Assembly: GCF_030732845.1 (NCBI RefSeq)
Contig: NZ_JASHKA010000016.1
Coordinates: forward strand, 62,001 to 126,000
DNA: 64,000 nucleotides
Source: Roseibium sp. MMSF_3544
Lineage (GTDB): Bacteria > Pseudomonadota > Alphaproteobacteria > Rhizobiales > Stappiaceae
Direction of reading: 5' to 3'
Positions 18,833-25,271 of this stretch are shown one piece after another (positions within the stretch are counted from its first letter, which is position 1; every line of letters starts with the position of its first letter). The translations under genes were made by a program, and so were the position numbers. The notes under the pieces were generated by a model. The model made no database searches and was not told the origin of the DNA. It worked only from the letters and a program-made list of their open reading frames with translations.

Positions 18833-18959
18833 GCAATTCGACGCCAAGAGAGTGTTGGCTCGGCAGAAAAGCAAAATGGTGAAGCCGGAAAGCGAATATC
18901 CAGGCTTTTCGGGGATTCCGTTGGTGACTTTTTAAATCACTGCCGCTAATGGAAGCGCC

Positions 18960-19538
18960 ATGATCAGACGCCTCTATGACTGGACCCTGTCCCTTGCCGC
19001 CGGACCGCGCGCACCTGCTGCGCTGGGCTCCGTTTCCTTTGTTGAAAGCTCCGTCTTTCCGATCCCGCCGGACATTCTGCTGATACCGATGGTCATCGCG
19101 CGGCGCGAGCGTGCCTGGTGGTATGCGTTCCTGTGCACCGTGACGTCGGTCGCCGGAGGCATCCTCGGTTACCTGATCGGCATGTTCTTGTTTGAGCAGG
19201 TCGCGCAGCCCGTTCTGTCATTTTACGGAAAGATGGACAAGTTCGACGAGTTCAGCGCCGTCTTCAATCACTGGGGCTGGTGGTTCGTTTTCTTTGCAGG
19301 CCTCACTCCCTTTCCCTACAAGGTCATCACGATTGCCTCCGGAGTTGCCGGTCTAAGCCTGCCGGTCTTCATCGTGGCGAGCATCGTTTCAAGAGGGCTT
19401 CGGTTCTTCATCGTTGCCGGTCTGCTTTACTTCTTCGGCCCGCCGATCAAGGACTTCATCGAAAAACGCCTCGGTCTCATGTTCACCCTATTTGTGGTGT
19501 TGCTGGTCGGCGGATTTGTCCTGTTGCGGTATATCTGA
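18960..19538 (+). CDS. YqaA family inner-membrane protein (DedA/VTT-related)
   Basis: 192 residues with four to five hydrophobic segments. Family-typical stretches are FVESSVFPIPPDILLIPMV near residue 28 and GLTPFPYKVITIASGVAGL near 118; the glycine/proline re-entrant loops resemble DedA-type lipid scramblase/transporter domains. Function of YqaA itself is not established. First of a rightward group with the DsbB-like gene 14 bp downstream. Confidence 0.87.
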   Translation: MIRRLYDWTLSLAAGPRAPAALGSVSFVESSVFPIPPDILLIPMVIARRERAWWYAFLCTVTSVAGGILGYLIGMFLFEQVAQPVLSFYGKMDKFDEFSAVFNHWGWWFVFFAGLTPFPYKVITIASGVAGLSLPVFIVASIVSRGLRFFIVAGLLYFFGPPIKDFIEKRLGLMFTLFVVLLVGGFVLLRYI

Positions 19539-19552
19539 GGGAAGAGGGCGCA

Positions 19553-20077
19553 ATGACCCAAGATCAATGGGCGCGGAATTCAGCGGGTCTGGTCCTGCTT
19601 GGCGGACTGGTCGTCATTGCGACGGCCTGGGGTTTTCAGCTTATCGGCGGGTATGTGCCCTGCAAGCTCTGCCTTGAACAGCGTATTCCCTACTATGCCG
19701 GATTGCCGCTGACCGCTCTTGCACTGATCCTGATGGCACAGGGACGCAAAACCCTGGCAATGCTTGTGCTTTTGGGCGTCACCGCGATTTTTGCCTACGG
19801 GACAGGCCTTGGCATCTACCAGGCGGGTGCGGAGTGGAGTTTTTGGGCGGGTCCCAGCGACTGCGGTGGCGGAACGACAGCGCCCGCGTCGGCGGCGAAC
19901 ATGCTGCAGGCGCTTCAGTCGACTCGGGTCGTCAGCTGCACGGAAGCGAGCTGGCGGATGCTCGGTCTTTCCTTTGCGGGCTGGAATGCGGTCGCATCCG
20001 CCGGACTCGCCGCGTTCAGCCTCCTTGCTGCTTTCCTGTTGAAACAGCGCGGAAACAAAGTCACTGTGAGCGCATGA
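19553..20077 (+). CDS. DsbB family disulfide bond formation protein
   Basis: 174 residues, four membrane helices. The first periplasmic cysteine pair is in VPCKLCLEQRIPYY (DsbB CxxC, near residue 36-40) and the second pair is the spaced Cys in PSDCGGG and VVSCTEA (near 103 and 128). DsbB reoxidises DsbA and passes electrons to ubiquinone. ATG at 19553 chosen because the upstream extension of the frame lies inside the YqaA gene. Stop overlaps the next gene by 4 bp. Confidence 0.88.
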   Translation: MTQDQWARNSAGLVLLGGLVVIATAWGFQLIGGYVPCKLCLEQRIPYYAGLPLTALALILMAQGRKTLAMLVLLGVTAIFAYGTGLGIYQAGAEWSFWAGPSDCGGGTTAPASAANMLQALQSTRVVSCTEASWRMLGLSFAGWNAVASAGLAAFSLLAAFLLKQRGNKVTVSA

Positions 20078-20328
20078 GCAAGAAAAAGCATCCCAAAGAA
20101 GAAGAGCGAGAAGAGGCGCTCAAGGCCCTCGACCGGGTGCAGGCGGAGAGTGAGACCATCGTCGGTTCGACCATGGTGCGCATGGCTGACCGGGCGAAGA
20201 ACCACCTGAGCGCAGCGGACAAGGACGAGGACGACCAGATAGAAGTCTGGGGGACGCGGATCGGCCGGTTTGCCGGGCTGATCTTTGCGATAGGACTGGT
20301 GATTTACCTCGCCGTTACCTACCTTTAG
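20074..20328 (+). CDS. small single-helix membrane protein, function unknown
   Basis: 84 residues: a charged, probably helical N-terminal two thirds rich in Lys/Glu/Asp, then one C-terminal membrane helix (about 66-83, RFAGLIFAIGLVIYLAVTYL). The ATGA overlap with the DsbB-like gene (20074-20077) suggests translational coupling and a role near it. I do not recognise the family. Tail-anchored topology with a cytoplasmic charged domain is the simplest reading. Confidence 0.7.
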   Translation: MSKKKHPKEEEREEALKALDRVQAESETIVGSTMVRMADRAKNHLSAADKDEDDQIEVWGTRIGRFAGLIFAIGLVIYLAVTYL

Positions 20329-20403
20329 GCGAAATATTCGTAGCCTGCATTATCTGGCTATGGCTTCTGCATAATAAGAACGAATTAGAGTGTAAGGCGA
20401 GAA

Positions 20404-20838
20404 ATGGCATCGGTCCGACCGATCAGCCGCAGTGGCTGGTCAGAACGCAAGGCACCAGAACTGACCGACTTTGAGCAGATGGCGAGCGAAGTTCTGGCCG
20501 GGCTGCCGGATGACGTGCTGCTGCGTTGCGGCCATATCCAGATCAGTCTGGCTGATTATGCGCCGGACGATGTCCTGGATGCGCTTTCGATCGAGGACCC
20601 GCACGATCTTCTGGGGCTGTTCGAAGGCCAGGGCCTTGCACAGGGGGGCGACACGGAGTTCACCGGACAGATGCCCAACCGGATCTGGCTGTTCCGCAGA
20701 CCCATTCTGGATTATTGGGCCGCAATGGATGAATCGCTTGGCGATGTCGTTGCCCATGTACTGATCCACGAAATCGGCCATCACTTCGGCCTGTCCGATC
20801 AGGACATGGAGCGCATTGAGGCTGCAGCCGACCGCTAG
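20404..20838 (+). CDS. metallopeptidase family protein (minimal zincin, MMP-like)
   Basis: 144 residues, cytoplasmic. The zincin motif HEIGHHFGLSD starts at H122, giving zinc ligands H122, H126 and probably D132 with catalytic E123. Length and the preceding segment DLLGLFEG fit the acetobacterial/actinobacterial mini-metallopeptidase family (PF06262-type). Substrate unknown. It is convergent with the pyrophosphatase gene 19 bp away. Confidence 0.85.
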   Translation: MASVRPISRSGWSERKAPELTDFEQMASEVLAGLPDDVLLRCGHIQISLADYAPDDVLDALSIEDPHDLLGLFEGQGLAQGGDTEFTGQMPNRIWLFRRPILDYWAAMDESLGDVVAHVLIHEIGHHFGLSDQDMERIEAAADR

Positions 20839-20857
20839 GCAGCTGCAGCGCTTTCAG

Positions 20858-21397
20858 TTAGACAGCCGCTTCAGACTTGGCGCGTTCGATCGACTCAGCG
20901 ATCAGTCTCTTCGCCGCTTCAGCGCCTTCGACACCCGTGATTTTCACCCATTTCCCGGGCTCAAGATCCTTGTAGTGTTCGAAGAAGTGCTTGACTTGGT
21001 CGGTCGTGATCTGCGGAAGATCGGTGATGTCGCGAATGCTGTCGTAGCGCTTGGTCAGCTTGTGACCCGGAACCGCGATGATTTTTTCGTCCTCGCCGGA
21101 TTCGTCTTCCATCAGCAGGACGCCGATCGGGCGGCATGACATGATTGCACCTGGAACGACGGGCCGCTGGTTGACGACAACGACATCAATCGGATCCCCG
21201 TCTCCGCACAGGGTGTGGGGGACGAAACCGTAGTTCCCGGGGTAGCGCATCGGCGTGTACAGAAAGCGGTCGACAAACATAGCGCCCGCTTCTTTGTCCA
21301 TCTCGTATTTGATCGGTTCACCGCCGACTGGGACCTCGATGATGACATTGATGTCTTCCGGCGGGTTGCTGCCAATCGGCACGGCGTCGATACGCAT
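20858..21397 (-). CDS. ppa: inorganic pyrophosphatase, family I
   Basis: 179 residues. Hydrolyses PPi to two phosphates with Mg2+. The signature [10 protein letters not shown] (catalytic aspartates) and the preceding [13 protein letters not shown] and [16 protein letters not shown] are all present, with [15 protein letters not shown] at the C-terminus. Start at 21397 has a good AGGAGTTATACC leader; the frame continues 26 codons upstream without family similarity. Confidence 0.96.
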   Translation of the reverse strand: MRIDAVPIGSNPPEDINVIIEVPVGGEPIKYEMDKEAGAMFVDRFLYTPMRYPGNYGFVPHTLCGDGDPIDVVVVNQRPVVPGAIMSCRPIGVLLMEDESGEDEKIIAVPGHKLTKRYDSIRDITDLPQITTDQVKHFFEHYKDLEPGKWVKITGVEGAEAAKRLIAESIERAKSEAAV

Positions 21398-21545
21398 GGT
21401 ATAACTCCTGTTGATCGCTGCTGCGTCTATCGCAACCCTGCCCGAGAAGTTCAAGCCTTTAATTTTGCATTGCACCTAAAGACGGAGACGCTCCCGATCC
21501 GGGATCCGTCTCAAAAAACGGGCCGATGAGCACGGCGTCGTCGGT

Positions 21546-22064
21546 TCAAGCGTCGGAGTCCGGCCAGGAATAGATCGACAGTTCCATGCGACGGCCGCCG
21601 AGCCTGTACCAGGACTTGGCGGTTAATCGACCGCCGAGAGCCCGGTAGAAGTTTCGGGCAGGCTGATTGTCGCTCAGGACCTGGACGGCAAGCCCGCGCA
21701 GTTTTCGGGCCGAGAGGGTATCGCGGACGCTGCTGAACAGCGTGCGGCCGAAACCAAGCCCCTGGTACTCTGGCTTCAGGTAAAGCTCATAGATCTCGCC
21801 CTCCATGCCGGTGTTGCGAAGTCGGCAATGTCCGAACGTCGCGTATCCAGCCGGAGTGCCGGCAACGCTGAGGATCTTGATGTCAACGCCGCGGGCCAAA
21901 GCGCCACGCCACCAACCTGACCCTCTGCGGGAAATCATTTTCTGAAGATCAACCCCATGCAACATGCCACGATAAGCGCCAAGCCAGGCTTCGCTGTGTA
22001 TGCCTGCAAGCGCATCGCAATCAGCGGTCCGGGCCGCACGAAGATCGATCAGGTCAGTGGTCAT
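21546..22064 (-). CDS. GNAT family N-acetyltransferase
   Basis: 172 residues from the ATG at 22064. The acetyl-CoA-binding motif A is visible as ELYLKPEYQGLGFGRTLF (Q/RxxGxG/A) near residue 95, followed by NQPARNFYRALGG in motif B. The N-terminal region DLRAARTADCDALAGIHSEAW is typical of RimI-like GNATs. Acceptor substrate cannot be told. A further 42 codons upstream stay open but look non-coding. Confidence 0.85.
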   Translation of the reverse strand: MTTDLIDLRAARTADCDALAGIHSEAWLGAYRGMLHGVDLQKMISRRGSGWWRGALARGVDIKILSVAGTPAGYATFGHCRLRNTGMEGEIYELYLKPEYQGLGFGRTLFSSVRDTLSARKLRGLAVQVLSDNQPARNFYRALGGRLTAKSWYRLGGRRMELSIYSWPDSDA

Positions 22065-22610
22065 CCTGAAAAAAGGATACAACAAGTGCAGGATTGGAAA
22101 AGTGGCAATTGCGCGCGTGGAGGCGAAAAGTTTGCGTGGTCTTTCGTAGTCCTGGAAAAACTGGCTATGTGAAAGGATCGCAACCATCAAATGAAAAGGG
22201 CCGGCATTCAGCCGGCCCTTCAGTTGCCCTGATGTTTGACTCTGTAAATCTAGCTGACCTGTAAAAACCGCGGGGGGCTGGGGGGCTAATGCATTCCGAG
22301 ATTCTTACCGATCAAACCCATCGGGGTATGATCGAAATATGGGTGGCTAAAATGGCTTGCCAAGGGCTGGATTGCGGCAAAATCAAGGAATTTTACGCAT
22401 TCTTTCTAGGCAAACTGACGTTACGTGCGATTTATGGGTAATCTGCGAAATTTTACTTGATAAAAATAACGGGATCGTGAGCCGCGAAAATGTTTCTGAT
22501 CCCGTGGGCTTGCCATATGCCCCAAAGCCAACGCATCATGACGAAGAGGCGAAACCGGACCTGCTCGGCCGGGGACTGACGGGTGCGGTGCTAGAACCGA
22601 AGGAGGCGGA
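22065..22610. other. 546-bp intergenic region with a terminator, a possible sRNA and a small ORF
   Basis: Contains the GNAT promoter region, a strong hairpin (22196-22220), C-rich repeats on the minus strand near 22270-22290 (CCCCCCAGCCCCCC), and a short reading frame coupled to the DUF2794 gene. No tRNA fold found. The hairpin terminates a leftward transcript for which no protein gene is visible. Confidence 0.5.
22196..22220 (-). terminator. intrinsic terminator read leftward
   Basis: AAGGGCCGGC (22196-22205) pairs perfectly with GCCGGCCCTT (22211-22220), loop ATTCA. Read on the minus strand, the stem is followed by TTTTCATTT, a fair U-tract. No leftward protein gene ends here, so the terminated transcript would start inside the region 22230-22480. 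Confidence 0.6.
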
Positions 22611-22614
22611 ATGA
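22477..22614 (+). CDS. candidate small protein upstream of and coupled to DUF2794 gene
   Basis: A 45-codon frame from GTG at 22477 ends in TGA overlapping the DUF2794 ATG by 4 bp (ATGA at 22611-22614). The C-terminal part has coding-like composition (GLTGAVLEPKEAE). Upstream of the GTG the same frame is AT-rich and unconvincing. Ribosome site before GTG is weak. I recognise no family; it may be a leader peptide or a spurious frame. Confidence 0.35.
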   Translation: MSRENVSDPVGLPYAPKPTHHDEEAKPDLLGRGLTGAVLEPKEAE

Positions 22615-23000
22615 GCGAAGCCGATGACAGCGCGTTTCAGCGCGGCGCGGGACACAACCCGTCGCCGCAAAGCCAACCGGCTCAGCCTTCCACACCCGTT
22701 GTTGCATTCAACCGGCGAGAACTAGACACCATCCTGCGTCTTTACGGCCGCATGGTGGCCGACGGCGAATGGCGCGATTATGCGATCGACCTGCTGAAGG
22801 ACAGGGCGGTTTTCTCGGTTTTCCGGCGCTCGTCGGAAATGCCGCTTTACCGGATCGAGAAGGATCCGAAACTGGCGCGCAGACAGGGCGCCTATAGCGT
22901 GGTTGCCACTGGCGGCATGATCCTGAAACGTGGCCAGGACCTGGCGCAGGTTCTGCGCGTGCTTGAGAAAAAGAAGCATCTGCGGGTCGTGGAAGTCTAG
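22611..23000 (+). CDS. DUF2794 domain-containing protein
   Basis: 129-residue soluble protein. The first 30 residues are a Gln/Pro/Ser-rich disordered tail; the conserved alphaproteobacterial DUF2794 core runs from about residue 32 (VAFNRRELDTILRLYGRMVA) to the end, with the YRIEKDPKLARRQGAYSVV centre. No known function. An AAGGAGG site lies 6 bp before the ATG. The gene ends at a bidirectional terminator. Confidence 0.88.
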   Translation: MSEADDSAFQRGAGHNPSPQSQPAQPSTPVVAFNRRELDTILRLYGRMVADGEWRDYAIDLLKDRAVFSVFRRSSEMPLYRIEKDPKLARRQGAYSVVATGGMILKRGQDLAQVLRVLEKKKHLRVVEV

Positions 23001-23041
23001 GGGTCCTGACCCCAGGGTTGCTTCTGCTGAACCCTAAACAA

Positions 23042-23067
23042 AAAAGCCCGGCGTTTGCCGGGCTTTT
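23042..23067. terminator. bidirectional intrinsic terminator
   Basis: AAAAGCCCGGC (23042-23052) pairs with GCCGGGCTTTT (23057-23067) around GTTT, an 11-bp perfect stem with A/T tails on both sides. It separates the converging DUF2794 (ends 23000) and Bax inhibitor-1 (ends 23090) genes. Confidence 0.9.
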
Positions 23068-23089
23068 CGTTTCTGAATGTCCGCGCTGC

Positions 23090-23872
23090 TTATTCGCGGT
23101 TGCCGAACAACTGCAGAAGCATCAGGAACATGTTGATGAAGTCGAGGTAGAGGCGCAATGCACCCATGACAGACTTCTTGGTCGCGACTTCGCTGCTGTC
23201 GCCCTCGTAGTACATTTCCTTGATCTGCTGGGTGTCGTAGGCGGTGAGACCTGCGAAGACCAGAACGCCAATCACGGAGATGGCGAACTGCAGAGCAGAA
23301 GACTGCAGGAAGATGTTCACCAGCATGGCAATGAACACACCAATCACACCCATGATCAGGAATGAACCCCAACCGGACAGGTCTTTCTTGGTGGTGTAGC
23401 CATACAAGCTGAGCGTGCCGAAGGCCGCTGCAGTGATGAAGAAGACGCGCGCAATCGAGCCGCCTGTGTACACCAGGAAGATCGATGACAGCGAAATGCC
23501 CATGATAGCCGAGTAGATCAGGAACATCATGCGCGCGGAAGACGCGCTCATGGACTGGATCCGGAACGAAAGCCAGAACACCATTCCGAGCGGCGCGAGC
23601 ATCACGACCCATTTCAGCGGGCTGCCATACAGCGTCACACCGAGCTGGGTCAGCATCTTGCCATTGCCCAGGCTTGCGACGGCGGCGCTCTGATCCGTGG
23701 TCGTTGCGAGCATCATGGTTGCAAGCGCAAAGAAACCTGTCAGTGCCAGGCCCATGGTCATGTAGTTGTAAACGCCCAGCATGTAGGCGCGCAGGCCTTG
23801 ATCAATGCCGGCCTCGGCGCGCGAGCCGGCAACGGTATAGGCGCCTTGAGATTGACGGTCAAAGGTCGACAT
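23090..23872 (-). CDS. Bax inhibitor-1/YccA (YbhL) family membrane protein
   Basis: 260 residues with seven hydrophobic segments (TMBIM fold). Conserved features include YNYMTMGLALTGFFAL near residue 35 and the C-terminal DTQQIKEMYYEGD with a paired-aspartate region that in BsYetJ forms the pH-sensing latch for calcium leak, and LYLDFINMFLMLLQLFG. Bacterial members act as pH-dependent Ca2+ leak channels. The 5' region holds a ybhL-type RNA element. Confidence 0.93.
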   Translation of the reverse strand: MSTFDRQSQGAYTVAGSRAEAGIDQGLRAYMLGVYNYMTMGLALTGFFALATMMLATTTDQSAAVASLGNGKMLTQLGVTLYGSPLKWVVMLAPLGMVFWLSFRIQSMSASSARMMFLIYSAIMGISLSSIFLVYTGGSIARVFFITAAAFGTLSLYGYTTKKDLSGWGSFLIMGVIGVFIAMLVNIFLQSSALQFAISVIGVLVFAGLTAYDTQQIKEMYYEGDSSEVATKKSVMGALRLYLDFINMFLMLLQLFGNRE

Positions 23873-23873
23873 G

Positions 23874-23930
23874 GTTGTGTGAATCCCCTTCTAGATCAGT
23901 TTTTGCTCGTACCATTACGTGCAACACAAC
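23874..23930 (-). ncRNA. ybhL-type leader RNA element upstream of the Bax inhibitor-1 gene
   Basis: On the minus strand, GTTGTG (plus 23925-23930) pairs with CACAAC (plus 23874-23879), enclosing a hairpin TTGC-A-CGTA / TACG-A-GCAA (plus 23903-23924, ATGG loop, one A:A mismatch) and the purine-rich AGAAGGGG. It ends one base before the ATG. The Rfam ybhL motif was described upstream of ybhL/Bax1 genes in alphaproteobacteria; position and fold agree. The outer helix spans the ribosome site, so it could gate translation. Confidence 0.6.
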
Positions 23931-24058
23931 TCCCTCAACATATGGGAAAATGCGGACATAAGCACAAGACAGGATTCCTGAAAAAATCGTAATCTTTATG
24001 CTCCAGCCCGCATTATAGGCCAATATGCTTAAAATACGGAATGGTTAAGGCGCGAAAA

Positions 24059-24832
24059 TTACTTCATTGCCTTCAACCGCGAGGCAATTTGCGCATCGCA
24101 GTCGCCACCCGGATTGCGAACGATCTCCTCTGAAGCGAAATCCAGGATTTCACGTTCCTTGTCGCGCATCTGCTCCATGGTGACACCCGGCTTGAACCAC
24201 TGAAGAACCGCGTAATCACCGCCGGCGTCGGTCAGGAAGGCAATCGGCTTGCCGCCTTCGGTGATGCCCATGCGGCCAACCCGGACTTCCTCAATGGTTA
24301 TGTCGCGGGCTTCGCCGTCGATCGTGATCTTGTCTTTGCCCACATTGAGCTTTTTCAGCTTGGAGCCACTGGTGCCGGCCCAGTTTCCGAAGAAACGTTT
24401 GCCCTTCTTTTCAACCGAAAGGCAGGAATTTTCGAAATTTGGAATGGACAGACGAACCGCGGACACCTCGACCGGTTCCTCACCCTTGGGAGCGAGCGTG
24501 TATTTCATCGCATTCTCGCCGGTGCGATAGACGCGTATGCCAACCGGGGTGTAGCCGCTGTCACCGATGGTCCGGCTAAAGAAATCGAACTGGTTTTCAT
24601 CGTTGGTTCCTGCGCGCCGGTAGAGCCAGCGTTTCGGCAATCCGTCTTCGAACACCAGCCAGTCGCTAACGACCAGACCTCGCGGCCCTTCCGGTGTGTT
24701 CAGCTGCCATACACCCGTGTGAAAAGGGCTTTCGGCGAAGGCCGATGATGCCAAGGAACCTGTAGCGACAGCAGCGACGACTGCAGCTTTCGCAATGACT
24801 TTCAACGCGGAATTTCTTCTAATACCAAACAT
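24059..24832 (-). CDS. exported protein of unknown function
   Basis: 257 residues with a long Sec signal (basic MFGIRRNSALK, hydrophobic core, cleavage after SSAFA near residue 33). The mature part is soluble, with two cysteines (in NSCLSVEKK and GGDCDAQ) that could form a disulfide. It has beta-rich segments such as GVWQLNTPEGPRGLVVSDWLV. No family recognised. It is transcribed alone, 186 bp from the Bax inhibitor gene. Confidence 0.75.
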   Translation of the reverse strand: MFGIRRNSALKVIAKAAVVAAVATGSLASSAFAESPFHTGVWQLNTPEGPRGLVVSDWLVFEDGLPKRWLYRRAGTNDENQFDFFSRTIGDSGYTPVGIRVYRTGENAMKYTLAPKGEEPVEVSAVRLSIPNFENSCLSVEKKGKRFFGNWAGTSGSKLKKLNVGKDKITIDGEARDITIEEVRVGRMGITEGGKPIAFLTDAGGDYAVLQWFKPGVTMEQMRDKEREILDFASEEIVRNPGGDCDAQIASRLKAMK

Positions 24833-24866
24833 GGAACCTGCCCTTCTTCCGATCTTGCCCCTGATC

Positions 24867-25137
24867 TAGGGTCTGTTTGGGTTCAGGATTTGCTCGTGGT
24901 TTGGATGAAAGTGGCCCGGTTCAAGAAGCGAACTCGCGGAAAGGGCAACCCATCTCAAGAAATTGCGACGCCGCAACTGGCTCCTTTTGCCAAATCCTGC
25001 AGCGAAACGACGGATTTCGGTCCCGACAATGTCGGAAGCCCCTTGTGATGGTGCCGCACCACTGCGGATTTTTCTCCTCGTCGGCATCCGGAATCCGACA
25101 CACGCCACGACCTAAACCTGAACCCAAACAGACCCTA
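24867..25137. mobile_element. MITE-like element with 19-bp perfect terminal inverted repeats and TA duplication
   Basis: GGGTCTGTTTGGGTTCAGG at 24869-24887 recurs as its exact reverse complement at 25117-25135, giving a 267-bp unit flanked on both sides by TA (24867-24868 and 25136-25137). Similarity between the ends continues imperfectly for about 12 more bases (TTTGCTCGTGG versus TTTAGGTCGTGG). No transposase or convincing reading frame lies inside. Size, ends and TA duplication fit a miniature inverted-repeat element mobilised by an IS630/Tc1- or IS5-type transposase. Confidence 0.7.
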
Positions 25138-25171
25138 ATCGGATATCCAAGTTCCAAGAAGCATGCAAGGT

Positions 25172-25245
25172 GGCGAACGTGGGAGTTCGCCGGGAAAGTT
25201 CACGAATTTTGTGAAACTTTCCCGACAGTCATGACCTTGCGGTCA
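25172..25245. repeat. cluster of three adjacent hairpins between MITE and ABC permease gene
   Basis: GGCGAAC/GTTCGCC (25172-25191), CGGGAAAGTT-CAC/GTG-A-AACTTTCCCG (25191-25224) and TGACC/GGTCA (25232-25245) follow one another with hardly any gap. They lie just downstream of the leftward ABC permease gene (ends 25272) and may act as its terminator region, though no clear T-run is present on the minus strand. Confidence 0.45.
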
Positions 25246-25271
25246 AGTCGACTTCATTTGTGAGTCTGTCC

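Noticed and set aside
19280-19552. Longer N-terminus for the DsbB-like protein
   Set aside because: The extension overlaps the YqaA gene in another frame and is Arg/His/Ser-rich without membrane segments; DsbB homology begins at 19553.
22065-22480. tRNA or tmRNA gene in the gene-free stretch
   Set aside because: No cloverleaf, no GTTCRANNC T-arm and no CCA-type end on either strand; no tag-like peptide frame.
24866-25157. Short open frames inside the MITE-like element as a transposase remnant
   Set aside because: They are under 90 codons, share no DDE-like or HTH pattern, and run across the terminal repeats.
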